This document shows, piece by piece, positions 7,691 to 17,735 of a stretch of 64,000 bases of DNA. This stretch comes from Candidatus Babeliales bacterium. Its GTDB lineage: Bacteria; Babelota; Babeliae; Babelales; JACPOV01. Made by a program: the position numbers and the translations under genes. The notes beneath the pieces were generated by a model, which had not been told where the DNA came from, did not search any database, and saw nothing but the letters and a program-made list of their open reading frames with translations. Where the stretch lies: the NCBI GenBank assembly GCA_040879965.1, contig JBBDJI010000012.1, positions 186,001 to 250,000 on the forward strand, given 5' to 3'. Numbering within the stretch: position 1 is the first letter of the stretch; each line of letters starts with the position of its first letter.

Positions 7691-8863
7691 ATGATTAAAC
7701 CTATTGTGCTTATTATTGGTACCCGTCCCGAGGGTATCAAAATGATTCCCGTATATTTTGCGCTCAAAGATGCAGGGATGCCAGTTATTATTTGTTCTAC
7801 TTGGCAGCACAATGAATTATTATCAGAAGTTTATAGCTTATTTAATATAAAACCTGAAATAAATTTTGATATTATGCGTCCGGGCCAAGATTTATTTTAT
7901 CTGACACAAGAAATTTTAATAAAAATAAAAAAAGTATTTCAAGAAATTAATCCGTCACTAGTTTTAGTGCAAGGAGATACAACTTCTGCTATGACTGCTG
8001 CATTAGCCGCTTTTTATTTACATATTCCAGTTGGTCATATTGAAGCAGGATTGCGTACCGCATTTATTAATAATCCATTTCCTGAAGAATTTAATCGACG
8101 AGTAATAAGCATGGTTGCACAATATCATTTTGCCCCTACTCAAGATGCAGAAAAAAATTTGCATGCGGAAAAAATTAATCCAGCAACTATTTTTTGCACA
8201 GGTAATACGGTAGTTGATGCGTTATTTATAATGAAAAAAAAAATTGAAAAACAAGAGATCATAATTGATAAAAGTATTACTGATATTATTGAAACAACAA
8301 AAAAAAATAAAAAAAAATTAATTTTATTAACAGTGCATCGTAGAGAATCTTTTTCTGAAGGTATAAGAGATATATTAAAAGCAGTAAAGTCATTTGCTCG
8401 TAGAAATGATGAAGTCATATTCTTTTACCCGTATCATCCAAATCCAAACGTTACGAAAATTATTCAAGAAATAGATTTAGTAAGCGAACCAAATATTTTT
8501 TTATCACCACCAGTCAGCTATAAAGAATTGGTATACCTTCTATTGAATAGTGATATAGTTGCTACTGATTCTGGTGGAATTTGTGAAGAAGCAGTTAGTT
8601 TAAAAAAACCAGTATTAATATTGCGTAATGAAACTGAACGAGTTGAAGCCATTAAGGCTGGTCTAGCTTATTTAGTTGGTACGCAACAAAAAAATGTAGA
8701 AGATTATTTGGGAAGGTTTATGCAAAAAACAAATTCGCTAAATAAGAAAAATACAACTATATTTGGTGATGGTTTTGCAGCAAAAAAAATAGCTGCTATT
8801 CTAAAAGATGCTTTTAAATGTTCTCAGTTTTTGAATAAGGATATAAAACAGTCAACGATATAA
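7691..8863 (+). CDS. wecB: UDP-N-acetylglucosamine 2-epimerase (non-hydrolysing)
   Basis: Converts UDP-GlcNAc to UDP-ManNAc in the cytoplasm. The 390-residue product has the family start MIKPIVLIIGTRPEGIK, GDTTSAMTAALAAFY, the catalytic segment GHIEAGLRT, the FPEEFNRRV motif, TVHRRESF, and the UDP-binding DSGGICEEA near residue 295. A GTG start at 7676 and a TTG at 7685 are also in frame. I chose ATG 7691 because TTAAGG is well placed before it and the N-terminus matches the family. The dehydrogenase for the next step follows directly, so the pair should supply UDP-ManNAcA. It is the first gene of the operon that ends at 21061. Confidence 0.93.
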   Translation: MIKPIVLIIGTRPEGIKMIPVYFALKDAGMPVIICSTWQHNELLSEVYSLFNIKPEINFDIMRPGQDLFYLTQEILIKIKKVFQEINPSLVLVQGDTTSAMTAALAAFYLHIPVGHIEAGLRTAFINNPFPEEFNRRVISMVAQYHFAPTQDAEKNLHAEKINPATIFCTGNTVVDALFIMKKKIEKQEIIIDKSITDIIETTKKNKKKLILLTVHRRESFSEGIRDILKAVKSFARRNDEVIFFYPYHPNPNVTKIIQEIDLVSEPNIFLSPPVSYKELVYLLLNSDIVATDSGGICEEAVSLKKPVLILRNETERVEAIKAGLAYLVGTQQKNVEDYLGRFMQKTNSLNKKNTTIFGDGFAAKKIAAILKDAFKCSQFLNKDIKQSTI

Positions 8864-8888
8864 AGGTAATTCAAAAAAAGGATTGAGT

Positions 8889-10217
8889 ATGAAAAAAGTC
8901 TGTGTTATTGGACTTGGATATATCGGATTACCAACTTCTTTAATCGCGGCAGAATATGGTTTTGACGTGATTGGCTTTGATGTAGATCAAGATCGGGTTG
9001 CACGCATTAATATAGCAGATCCGGTTATTGAGGAACCAGAAATCAAAGAAAAATTAAAAAATATTTTAGCTAAAAAAAAGTTTCATGCTACAACCAAAAT
9101 TCAAGAAGCCGATTATTTTATAATTGCGGTGCCAACACCATTTTTAAAAGATAAAAAGGCAGATCTTTCTTATGTTTGGGATGCAGTAGATTCAATAAGC
9201 CTTGTATTAAAAAAAGGGGCTGTTGTTATCTTAGAATCAACCGTTCCAGTTGGAGCAACGGCACAGTTAGCACAAAAATTAGAACAAAAAACGTTATTAA
9301 AAGCAGGCATCGATTTTTTTGTTGCGCATTGCCCAGAACGAGTTTTGCCTGGTAATATTTTTCATGAACTAGTACATAATCCTCGTATTATTGGTGGTAT
9401 TAATGAAGAATCGGTTGATCAGACAAAAGAGTTTTATAAAAAATTTGTCAAAGCATCTTTGTATTTAACAAATGCTACTACTGCTGAAATGGTTAAATTG
9501 GTAGAAAATAGCTCCCGGGATGTATCCATTGCTTTTGCAAATCAAATAGCAGCCATGGCATATAAAGCAGGGCTTAATCCATTTGAGGTGATTGAATTAG
9601 CAAACAAGCATCCACGAGTTGATATTTTAAATCCATCATGTGGCGTTGGTGGTCATTGTATTGCTGTAGATCCATGGTTCTTAATTGAGACCTTTCCTGA
9701 GCAAACACAATTACTAAAGGCTGCTCGTGAAATAAATGATTTAAAGCCTTTGCAAGTTGTTAAAGCAACGAAAAAATCTGTTGAAGAATGGAAAAAAGAT
9801 AATAAAAATCATATGCCCTGCAAAGTTCTTATTCTTGGCTTAACGTACAAACCAAATATTGATGATTTGCGTGAATCGCCAGCTCTGCAAATTGCAAAGC
9901 AATTATCTCAAGATACCGACATAGATTTGCTTATTTGTGAGCCATTTGTAAAAAATGAAACTATTAATACCTTATTTGGGAAATATTCAATCTCATTTAA
10001 AGAAGGATTAGAACAATCAAATATTATTCTTTGTTTAGTAAATCATACACCATTTAAAATTATAAATAGTGCCACGATATCAAATAAAATGATTCTTGAT
10101 TATTGTGGTCTTTTATATAAACCGCACATAAAAAACCAAGATCAGGAGCAGCTTTTTTGGCCAGCCAGTACGGTATCAATAAAGCCTATAATTGATCATG
10201 TCCAAGGAGATTTATAA
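8889..10217 (+). CDS. wecC: UDP-N-acetyl-D-mannosaminuronate dehydrogenase
   Basis: Oxidises UDP-ManNAc to UDP-ManNAcA with NAD+. The 442-residue protein starts with an NAD-binding Rossmann motif (VIGLGYIGLPTSLIAAEYG), has CPERVLPGN and NPRIIGGI, the central ENSSRDVSIAFANQ helix, and the catalytic cysteine in NPSCGVGGHCIAVDPWFLI. The C-terminal UDP-binding domain has GLTYKPNIDDLRESPAL. The N...GVGGHCIAVDPW form is typical of WecC-type rather than UDP-glucose dehydrogenases. ATG 8889 is preceded by AAGGA; a TTG two codons earlier is less likely. It follows wecB by 25 bases and abuts the next gene without a gap. Confidence 0.92.
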   Translation: MKKVCVIGLGYIGLPTSLIAAEYGFDVIGFDVDQDRVARINIADPVIEEPEIKEKLKNILAKKKFHATTKIQEADYFIIAVPTPFLKDKKADLSYVWDAVDSISLVLKKGAVVILESTVPVGATAQLAQKLEQKTLLKAGIDFFVAHCPERVLPGNIFHELVHNPRIIGGINEESVDQTKEFYKKFVKASLYLTNATTAEMVKLVENSSRDVSIAFANQIAAMAYKAGLNPFEVIELANKHPRVDILNPSCGVGGHCIAVDPWFLIETFPEQTQLLKAAREINDLKPLQVVKATKKSVEEWKKDNKNHMPCKVLILGLTYKPNIDDLRESPALQIAKQLSQDTDIDLLICEPFVKNETINTLFGKYSISFKEGLEQSNIILCLVNHTPFKIINSATISNKMILDYCGLLYKPHIKNQDQEQLFWPASTVSIKPIIDHVQGDL

Positions 10218-12392
10218 ATGAGACAAGTATTTTTAGAAAAAGGCTTAGTAAAAATTAAAGAAGTCTGTGAACCACTTTTAGATGATAATATCGTATTAGT
10301 TTCGGTGCGATATTCTTGTATCAGTCCTGGAACTGAAGGATCTACTATTGCACAAGCCCAAGGAAATGTTTTAAGTAATTTACCATTAAAATTACCAAAA
10401 GTTTTAGTTTCATTGGCTCAACATGGTATCGAAGGCACTAAAGCCTTAATACGAGAACGATTAGCAGGAAATTTGCAATCACTGGGCTACTCTTGTTCAG
10501 GGAAAGTAATTGCAGTTGGCAAAAAAGTAACACGCTTTAGGGCAGGTGACCTTGTTGCATGCGCTGGCGCAGGATATGCGCATCATGCAGACGTTGTTGC
10601 AGTTCCTGAAAATTTAGTAGTTCTTGTGCGTGATGAAAAAAATTTACATGATGCAAGTATGACTACGCTTGGTGCTATTGCAATGCAAGGAGTACGGCGT
10701 GCACAAGTGCAAATTGGTGATGTAGTATGCGTACAGGGGCTTGGCCTTCTTGGGCAATTAACTATTCAAATGCTTAAACATGCAGGATGTACTGTTATTG
10801 GCATTGATCTTATAAAAGAAAGATTGACTCTTGCCAAAAAGTTGGGAGCTGACGTTGTATTACATGCAACCGATGACAATGTTAAAAATGAAATTAATTT
10901 TATTACTACACATTATGGTGTTGATTGTACCATAATTACTGCAGGCTCTAAAAGTGATAGTATCGTACAACAAGCAATGGAAATTACACGTAAAAAAGGC
11001 CGCGTAGTAGTAGTTGGCGATGTTGGATTGCATTTACAACGAAGTCCATTTTATCAAAAAGAAATTGATTTTCTTATTTCATGCTCATATGGTCCTGGAA
11101 GATATGATAATGCCTATGAGCAAAAAGGAATTGATTATCCATATCCTTATGTTCGTTGGACAGAAAATAGAAACATGCAAGCATTTGTACAACTTATTGA
11201 AAAAAAACATATTGATATACAAAGTTTAATTTCTCAAACAATTAATATTGATGAAGTTAATACGGCATATGATCAATTAAAACAGCAACAAACATTGGCA
11301 ATTATTTTATCTTATGAAGATCAACTCGCAGTAGAAACTCCAAATGAAAATGTTAAAGATGTTAAACTTGATGAGGAAAATAAATTAGTTAATTTTAAGC
11401 CAGCAATTAAAGATACCATCCGTGTAGGAGTAATTGGTGCCGGTGGATTTGCAAAAGTAAAATTAATGCCAATTATTTCACGTATTAAAAATATCAAGAT
11501 TAATGCAATTGTAGATTCAAATGCGGCTAATTCAATCACGACCTCTAAGGTTTATGCGGCAGCAAAAGCGCTTACTCATGATACCAAATTATTTGAAGAA
11601 GATTTGGTAGATGCAGTATTAATTGCATCACCACATAAATATCACTGTGACCAAGCTCTTTCGGCATTACAAAATGGTAAAGCAGTTTTTTTGGAAAAAC
11701 CAATGGTTACAGATTTTGAACAACTCAATAAATTTAAAGCACTTTTTAGTTCGTATCCAAACATGCCATTTTGCGTTGATTATAATCGCTCATTTGCGCC
11801 ATTTATGCAAAAAATTAAAACCTTTGTGACAGAACGTAAGTCACCGCTGGTTATTCAATATCGTATGAATGCAGGTTTTATTCCAAAAGATCATTGGATT
11901 CAAACAGAAATAGGTGCAGGGCGTATTATCGGTGAAGCGTGTCATATTTTTGACTTATTTTATTATTTGACTGATTCAGAGCCTGTTTCAGTGTCAGTTG
12001 AAACAATAAAACCTTCAACAGAAAATATTTTTCCTACCGATAATTTTTCGGCTCAATTTAGTTTTGCTGATGGTTCACTTTGTACATTATTATATACTTC
12101 ATTAGGACATAAAGAAGTAAGCAAAGAACGTATGGAATTATTTTTTGATTCAAAAACAATATTAATGGATGATTACAAAGTACTCCAAGGTTATGGCTTA
12201 TCTAGTACGCTTAATGAAAAAGTTATGATTCAAGATAAAGGGCATGAAAATTTATTAAAAGAATTTTTCAATGCACTAAAAAAAGATCAATTTATCCCAC
12301 CAATTACGCAAAAGCGTCTTGAACGGGTTGCTGAAATAACTTTAATTGTTGATCAACTTGCATGCCAAGGAGGCGGAGAAGCTGCACTATGA
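10218..12392 (+). CDS. bi-domain oxidoreductase (zinc-type alcohol dehydrogenase plus Gfo/Idh/MocA)
   Basis: The 724-residue protein joins two dehydrogenase domains. Residues 1 to about 370 are a medium-chain dehydrogenase of the threonine dehydrogenase type (SPGTEGST, GDLVACAGAGYAHHAD, then the nucleotide fold VQGLGLLGQLTIQMLKHAGC). After a linker (about 375-395), residues 396-724 form a Gfo/Idh/MocA domain (VGVIGAGGFAKVKLMPII, VLIASPHKYH, FLEKPM, AGRIIGEACHIFDLFYYL). This architecture is known from polysaccharide loci; its substrate is presumably a nucleotide or lipid-linked sugar. ATG immediately follows wecC, and its end overlaps the next start (ATGA). Confidence 0.88.
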   Translation: MRQVFLEKGLVKIKEVCEPLLDDNIVLVSVRYSCISPGTEGSTIAQAQGNVLSNLPLKLPKVLVSLAQHGIEGTKALIRERLAGNLQSLGYSCSGKVIAVGKKVTRFRAGDLVACAGAGYAHHADVVAVPENLVVLVRDEKNLHDASMTTLGAIAMQGVRRAQVQIGDVVCVQGLGLLGQLTIQMLKHAGCTVIGIDLIKERLTLAKKLGADVVLHATDDNVKNEINFITTHYGVDCTIITAGSKSDSIVQQAMEITRKKGRVVVVGDVGLHLQRSPFYQKEIDFLISCSYGPGRYDNAYEQKGIDYPYPYVRWTENRNMQAFVQLIEKKHIDIQSLISQTINIDEVNTAYDQLKQQQTLAIILSYEDQLAVETPNENVKDVKLDEENKLVNFKPAIKDTIRVGVIGAGGFAKVKLMPIISRIKNIKINAIVDSNAANSITTSKVYAAAKALTHDTKLFEEDLVDAVLIASPHKYHCDQALSALQNGKAVFLEKPMVTDFEQLNKFKALFSSYPNMPFCVDYNRSFAPFMQKIKTFVTERKSPLVIQYRMNAGFIPKDHWIQTEIGAGRIIGEACHIFDLFYYLTDSEPVSVSVETIKPSTENIFPTDNFSAQFSFADGSLCTLLYTSLGHKEVSKERMELFFDSKTILMDDYKVLQGYGLSSTLNEKVMIQDKGHENLLKEFFNALKKDQFIPPITQKRLERVAEITLIVDQLACQGGGEAAL

Positions 12393-13747
12393 TGCAAGTA
12401 TCGCATAAAAATATATATATTTTTTGCATTATTTTTTATGTTTTTGCTTCTTTTTTTCTTTATTTTATTGCTGCAAATAATTATGATGCACATTTAGATT
12501 TGGATTCTCCTGGCTACATTCGTGTTGCACAGCAATTTGCACAGTCAAATATATTAATTGATCCTGCACGAGGAAATATTATTCCTGTGCAGACGGTGGG
12601 GTATCCATTATTTTTAGGTGTTATTTATAAGTTATTTGGTCAGAATTTTAGTTTTATAATTATATTACAGGTCCTTTTAAGCATGGGCATTGCTTGGTTA
12701 TTATATTCAATAGCTTTCATGCTTTTTAATGCTGAAGTTGCATTAATTACTGTTATACTTTGGGCAATCAATTTAGGTTATTTGGTTTTTAGTCAATTTA
12801 TTTTAACTGATATTTTATTAGCAATATTAATTATCGCAGGTTTACAGCGTTTTTTGTCTTTTTTGCTTTTTTCAACCAAAAAAGCTTTGATACAATCGGC
12901 AATTATTTTTGGTATATCATTAATTGTTAAGCCTGTAGCATTATTTTATGTATTTATTTTGTATTTTTTCCTTTTATGGAAATATAAAAAAAATATAGTA
13001 TATGGATTAAAAATTGTTTGCTTATTTGCAATTTGTTTTTACTCATTTGCAGGCAGTTATATGATTTATAATAAATCTATGTTTGGTGCATTTACTATTG
13101 CTCCCGTAATGAATGAAAATATTTATTATTATTTTTTAGCACGGATAACAGCACGAGTAGAGAATATTTCATATCCTCAAGCTATTAAGAAAACTGCCCA
13201 GTTATTTGAAGGAAAAGATCATAATGATGTTTTCCGATGGCAGTTAGCGCGTGAAAAATTATTTAACTATTTTTTTCAAAAACCCACTCTTGTTATTGGC
13301 ATATGGCTTAATAATATGCTCAAGACACTTGGTGGTTTTTATACCAGTCAATTAAAATTTTTAGTTAATCCAGCACTTAAAGGAATCTCAACCTCTTTTT
13401 TTGAAAAAAATGGTTCGTGGTATGATTGCATAAAAGCTTATATTTTTGATGGCACCAATAATCACTTAGTGCAGAGTATTTCTTTTTTATATTTGATTTG
13501 TGTTTTTTTTCAATTTTTTTTAATTATGAGCACATTATGTATTTGTTTAGTACAAGGTAGATTTTTTTTAGCCAGTTTTTTTGGATTAACTATCTTATAT
13601 TTTGCGTTTATTACTGGCCATGATGGATGTGCTCGATACCGTATAATGTTTGAAGGGCTTTACCTTTTACTTGCTGCACTTGGCATTTGGCTATTATGGG
13701 AGTACATTCAACATAGAAAAATTCGAATACCATCTCAGCTCTCATAA
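12389..13747 (+). CDS. polytopic GT-C/GT39-like membrane glycosyltransferase
   Basis: The 452-residue membrane protein has about eleven helices. The first loop contains AHLDLDSPGYIRVAQQF and QTVGYPLFLG, the acidic and GYP pattern of GT-C enzymes using polyprenyl-phosphate sugars. The C-terminus includes TGHDGCARYRIMFEGLYLLL, a form seen near the end of many GT39-like proteins. An in-frame ATG at 12362 exists, but 12389 fits because GGAGAA lies eight bases upstream and it overlaps the previous stop as ATGATG. The mannose-phosphate-polyprenol synthase that could make its donor is the next gene. Confidence 0.78.
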   Translation: MMQVSHKNIYIFCIIFYVFASFFLYFIAANNYDAHLDLDSPGYIRVAQQFAQSNILIDPARGNIIPVQTVGYPLFLGVIYKLFGQNFSFIIILQVLLSMGIAWLLYSIAFMLFNAEVALITVILWAINLGYLVFSQFILTDILLAILIIAGLQRFLSFLLFSTKKALIQSAIIFGISLIVKPVALFYVFILYFFLLWKYKKNIVYGLKIVCLFAICFYSFAGSYMIYNKSMFGAFTIAPVMNENIYYYFLARITARVENISYPQAIKKTAQLFEGKDHNDVFRWQLAREKLFNYFFQKPTLVIGIWLNNMLKTLGGFYTSQLKFLVNPALKGISTSFFEKNGSWYDCIKAYIFDGTNNHLVQSISFLYLICVFFQFFLIMSTLCICLVQGRFFLASFFGLTILYFAFITGHDGCARYRIMFEGLYLLLAALGIWLLWEYIQHRKIRIPSQLS

Positions 13748-13760
13748 AAAAGGAGGGAAT

Positions 13761-14480
13761 ATGCAAAAAAATGAAATCTTAGTGTTTATTCCTACGTATA
13801 ATGAACGAGAAAATGTTGAAAAACTATATCAAGAAATTAAAAAATATAACCAAGCAGTAGATATATTATTTTGTGATGATAATTCACCTGATGGCACCGG
13901 AGAAATCTTAGATAATCTTGCACAAAAAGATACTAGTGTTCATGTTATTCATCGATCGGCAAAATTAGGCTTAGGCACTGCACATGTTAAAGCGTTTGAG
14001 TTTGCACAACAATATAAATATCGTCATTTGATAACTATGGATGCTGATTTTACTCATCATCCTTCTTATATTTCTGCCATGCTTCAAAAAAAAGATGAGG
14101 CAGATATTGTCATCGGTTCTCGTTATGCACATGGTGGTAGTATGAGTGGCTGGGGATCAATACGGCTTCCATTTACTTATTTTTGGCGCAACATGATCAA
14201 AAAAGGATTAGGAATGCATTATGATTGTACTGGTGCATTTCGTTTATATAATGTTTCTCAGTTAAAACCAGAATTATATCAAAAATTCAGCTCAAAAGGG
14301 TTTTCTTTTTGCATGGAATCTTTATATCGAATGCATCAATCTGGTTTTAAAATTATGGAAGTTCCTATTAAAGCGCATAATCGTATGCACGGCAAATCAA
14401 AGCTATCAGTACAAATTATGAAAGAAGTTGCGCTAACTTATTTTAGATTATTATTCGAGCGCAAACCAAGAAAAAAATAA
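13761..14480 (+). CDS. polyprenol monophosphomannose synthase (DPM1-type GT2)
   Basis: The 239-residue soluble GT2 enzyme starts MQKNEILVFIPTYNERENVE, with catalytic acidic motifs FCDDNSPDGTGEIL and MDADFTHHPSYI, then GSRYAHGGSMSGWG and CTGAFRLYN. This closely follows bacterial polyprenyl-phosphate mannose synthases, which transfer mannose from GDP-mannose to a lipid phosphate at the inner face of the membrane. There are no C-terminal membrane helices. A strong AAGGAGGGAAT precedes ATG 13761, so the longer open frame from 13650 is not the start. It sits between a GT-C enzyme and manC, a logical order: donor precursor, lipid-linked mannose, use. Confidence 0.85.
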   Translation: MQKNEILVFIPTYNERENVEKLYQEIKKYNQAVDILFCDDNSPDGTGEILDNLAQKDTSVHVIHRSAKLGLGTAHVKAFEFAQQYKYRHLITMDADFTHHPSYISAMLQKKDEADIVIGSRYAHGGSMSGWGSIRLPFTYFWRNMIKKGLGMHYDCTGAFRLYNVSQLKPELYQKFSSKGFSFCMESLYRMHQSGFKIMEVPIKAHNRMHGKSKLSVQIMKEVALTYFRLLFERKPRKK

Positions 14481-14498
14481 AAATAAATTGGAGTAGTT

Positions 14499-15533
14499 AT
14501 GAAGAAGCACCAATATATTGTTATTTTAGCTGGCGGTAAAGGAGAGCGTTTATGGCCACTTAGTCGTGAAAAATGGCCAAAACAATTATTAACAATCGAT
14601 AATTCTTCTTTGTTAGATCATACTATTGATCGAGTACAATCATTAATCCCTAAAAGTAGATTATTTATTATTACTACGGAATCTCAAAAAAAAACAATAA
14701 AAAAATTAGTTGGTCATCGTATTGGTGGAATTATTGTTGAGCCAGAATCATGCAATACGGCACCTGCTATTTTACTTGCTTGTTTAAAAATTTTCGAAAA
14801 AGATGCGTATGCAACAATCGGTTTTGTGCCAGCAGACCATTTTATTCCAGATCATAATGCTTTTGCGCAAGAATTTAAACATGCTTTAAACCACGCAACG
14901 CAAGAAAATAAAATCATTTTGCTTGGTATCAAGCCTAACTGGGCTGCAACAGGGTATGGTTATATTGAATATGAATATCAAAAAAATAAACTTGATAATA
15001 TAACGCACAAAGTAATTAGATTTCATGAAAAACCAACGATAAAGACGGCTCAATATTATGGTGGTTTGCCAAATATGCTTTGGAATGCTGGTATGTTTTG
15101 TGCAAATATATCAGTATTTTTAAAAGAATTTGAAAAACATGCGCCAAAATTATTAAAAGCAGTACAAGGATATTTAGCTAGTAGCATAGAATATAATCTT
15201 TGTGAAAAAATATCAATTGATTATGCATTGCTTGAAAAGAGCACAAATATATCAGTATTGCCAGTGAATTTTTTATGGTCTGATGTGGGTAACCTTGAAA
15301 TTTTTCTTTCTTTAATTAATCAAAATGTAGCGCAAAAATTACCAATAATAAGTATAAATGCCAAAAATAATATTATTAATATTTCGGATAAATTAGTGGC
15401 ATTAATTGGAGTAAATAACTTATGTGTTGTAGAGACCAATGATGTATTGCTAATAGTGCAAAGAGATAAGACGGATAAGGTAAAAGATGTGGTTACAAAA
15501 CTTAAAACACAAAAAAATGAAAAATATTTATAA
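14499..15533 (+). CDS. manC: mannose-1-phosphate guanylyltransferase
   Basis: Makes GDP-mannose from mannose-1-phosphate and GTP. The 344-residue protein has the nucleotidyltransferase signature [20 protein letters not shown], the [10 protein letters not shown] acidic motif, [17 protein letters not shown] and SIDYALLEK followed by LWSDVGNLE. It lacks the C-terminal phosphomannose isomerase domain of bifunctional ManC/AlgA proteins. No phosphomannomutase gene is visible in the window. Its product feeds the polyprenol-mannose synthase upstream and gmd/fcl downstream. GGAG lies upstream of ATG 14499. Confidence 0.93.
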   Translation: MKKHQYIVILAGGKGERLWPLSREKWPKQLLTIDNSSLLDHTIDRVQSLIPKSRLFIITTESQKKTIKKLVGHRIGGIIVEPESCNTAPAILLACLKIFEKDAYATIGFVPADHFIPDHNAFAQEFKHALNHATQENKIILLGIKPNWAATGYGYIEYEYQKNKLDNITHKVIRFHEKPTIKTAQYYGGLPNMLWNAGMFCANISVFLKEFEKHAPKLLKAVQGYLASSIEYNLCEKISIDYALLEKSTNISVLPVNFLWSDVGNLEIFLSLINQNVAQKLPIISINAKNNIINISDKLVALIGVNNLCVVETNDVLLIVQRDKTDKVKDVVTKLKTQKNEKYL

Positions 15534-15606
15534 AACAGTATTCATTTTACTTTTTTTAATAACTCAGATGAAAATAATGTCGAGCCATGAAAATGAAGAG
15601 TGTGAA

Positions 15607-16764
15607 ATGAAAAGAAAAAAGGCATTAATTACAGGAGTAACTGGGCAAGATGGTGCTTATTTAGCTGAATTTTTACTCCAAAAAGGTTATGAAGTTCATG
15701 GGGTAAAGCGCCGTTCATCATTATTTAATACACAACGTATTGATCATTTGATTCAACGCATAAAAATGGAAAAAGACAAGCAATTTTTTCTTCATTATGG
15801 TGATATGACCGATGCTTCAAATCTAATATATTTAGTTCAAAAAATTCAACCTGATGAAATTTATAATTTAGCAGCACAATCCCATGTAAAAGTATCTTTT
15901 GAAATGCCTGAATATACTGCACAAGCAGATGCACTTGGTGCATTGCGATTATTAGAAGCAATACGTATTCTTGGTCTGACAAAAAAAATTAAATTTTATC
16001 AAGCATCTACTTCCGAACTTTATGGGCGCGTTCAGCAGGTACCTCAAGATGAATTAACGCCATTTTATCCGCGATCTCCCTATAGCGTATCAAAATTATT
16101 TGCCTATTGGATGACGGTAAACTATCGCGAATCATATAATATTTTTGCATGCAACGGTATTTTATTTAATCATGAATCACCGATTCGTGGTGAAACATTT
16201 GTTACACGAAAAATTACGCGTGGGGTAGCGCGTATAGCATATGGCTTGCAAGATGTTTTATATTTAGGAAATCTTGATGCTAAACGAGATTGGGGCTATG
16301 CAAAAGAATATGTAGAAGCAATGTGGTTGATTTTACAATATTATGAACCACAGGATTGGGTCATTGCTACCGGTAAAATACATACTGTACGAGAATTTAT
16401 TGAACGTGCATTCGATTATGTTGGTATTAAAGTTGAATGGCAAGGATCAGGAATTGATGAAAAAGGATATGATAAAAAAACAGGTAAGTGTTTAGTAGAA
16501 ATTGATCCGCGTTATTTTCGCCCCACGGAAGTTGATCTTTTGATTGGTAATGCACAAAAAGCTGAAAAATTACTCGGTTGGAAGCCAAAAACTACTTTTG
16601 AACAGTTAGTGGATTTAATGGTAGAAGCTGATTTAAAGGAAACGGAAAAAGAATTACATAATAAAGAAATTTTATTTAAGGTAAGTACCAAAGATTCCAA
16701 CAAACAAGCATATAATTGTGTAAATCAAAAAGAAATATTAAAAAATATGCAAGGGGATTTATGA
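15607..16764 (+). CDS. gmd: GDP-mannose 4,6-dehydratase
   Basis: First step of GDP-L-fucose synthesis. Starting at 15607 the 385-residue protein begins [20 protein letters not shown], the NADP-binding start of the family, and has the catalytic triad as QASTSELYG and [12 protein letters not shown], then [20 protein letters not shown] and RPTEVDLL. The frame is open upstream past an ATG at 15517, which would add a signal-peptide-like stretch ([16 protein letters not shown]). No candidate start has a strong ribosome binding site: GAAGAG precedes 15607, and nothing usable precedes 15517. The length and the family N-terminus favour 15607. It overlaps fcl by four bases. Confidence 0.92.
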   Translation: MKRKKALITGVTGQDGAYLAEFLLQKGYEVHGVKRRSSLFNTQRIDHLIQRIKMEKDKQFFLHYGDMTDASNLIYLVQKIQPDEIYNLAAQSHVKVSFEMPEYTAQADALGALRLLEAIRILGLTKKIKFYQASTSELYGRVQQVPQDELTPFYPRSPYSVSKLFAYWMTVNYRESYNIFACNGILFNHESPIRGETFVTRKITRGVARIAYGLQDVLYLGNLDAKRDWGYAKEYVEAMWLILQYYEPQDWVIATGKIHTVREFIERAFDYVGIKVEWQGSGIDEKGYDKKTGKCLVEIDPRYFRPTEVDLLIGNAQKAEKLLGWKPKTTFEQLVDLMVEADLKETEKELHNKEILFKVSTKDSNKQAYNCVNQKEILKNMQGDL

Positions 16765-17735
16765 AACACGATGCTAAAATTTATATCGCAGGACATCGTG
16801 GATTAGTTGGTTCAGCATTACTAGAAACATTAAAAAAAAATAATTATAACAATATTATTACTCATGATGTTAATACGTTAGATCTTAGAAATCAGCAAGC
16901 AGTCAATGCTTTCTTTGCAAAAGAGCAACCAGAATATATTTTTTTAGCTGCAGCAAAAGTTGGTGGTATAAAGGCCAATACTCAGTACCCAGCCGATTTT
17001 ATTTATGATAATCTCATGATTGCTGCTAATGTTATTCATGCCGCATATTTGTTTAGCGCGAAAAAATTACTTTTTTTAGGTTCTTCTTGTATTTATCCAC
17101 GGTTATGCTCGCAGCCTATAAAAGAAGAATATTTATTAACGAATCAATTAGAAAAAACTAATGAGCCATACGCAATTGCTAAAATTGCTGGGCTTAAGCT
17201 TTGTGAGTCATATAATAAGCAGTATGGCACAAACTTTATTGCATGTATGCCAACTAATTTATATGGCCCGCGTGATAATTTTGATCTTGAATCTTCCCAT
17301 GTAATACCAGCACTTATAGCAAAAGTTGATCAAGCAAAAGATAATAAAAATCCATCACTTTTTTTGTGGGGAACCGGAAAACCGCGTAGAGAATTTTTGT
17401 ATATTGATGATTTAGTCGAAGCACTTTTACATTTAATGAATAATTATAATAAATCAGCACTTATTAATATTGGTACTGGAAAAGATATTTCAATTGCTGA
17501 ACTAGCAGGGTTCATAAAAGAGATTGTCGGATATAAAGGAAAAATTTGCTTTAATCAAAATCAACTTGATGGTACACCGCAAAAATTATTAAATATTGAT
17601 CGTATTGCAAAATTAGGTTGGCATGCAAAAACTTCTTTAAAAGAAGGATTGCAAAAAACGTATGAATGGTATTGCATGCATAAAAAATATAAAGAAATAT
17701 TAATTAAAAGGCCGAATAAAATTGTAAATTCATGA
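16761..17735 (+). CDS. fcl: GDP-L-fucose synthase
   Basis: Epimerises and reduces GDP-4-keto-6-deoxymannose to GDP-L-fucose. The 324-residue SDR protein has [18 protein letters not shown] at the N-terminus, [19 protein letters not shown] and the YxxxK pair in [10 protein letters not shown], then [10 protein letters not shown] and [15 protein letters not shown]. All are hallmarks of WcaG/Fcl. ATG 16761 overlaps the gmd stop (ATGA) with AAGGGG upstream; the longer frame from 16716 is rejected. The GT10 fucosyltransferase at 23519 is the obvious consumer of the product. Confidence 0.93.
   Translation: MKHDAKIYIAGHRGLVGSALLETLKKNNYNNIITHDVNTLDLRNQQAVNAFFAKEQPEYIFLAAAKVGGIKANTQYPADFIYDNLMIAANVIHAAYLFSAKKLLFLGSSCIYPRLCSQPIKEEYLLTNQLEKTNEPYAIAKIAGLKLCESYNKQYGTNFIACMPTNLYGPRDNFDLESSHVIPALIAKVDQAKDNKNPSLFLWGTGKPRREFLYIDDLVEALLHLMNNYNKSALINIGTGKDISIAELAGFIKEIVGYKGKICFNQNQLDGTPQKLLNIDRIAKLGWHAKTSLKEGLQKTYEWYCMHKKYKEILIKRPNKIVNS

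Noticed and set aside
8140-8418. 92-codon minus-strand ORF
   Set aside because: Shadow of wecB; low-complexity Phe/Ile runs arise from the complementary A-rich codons.
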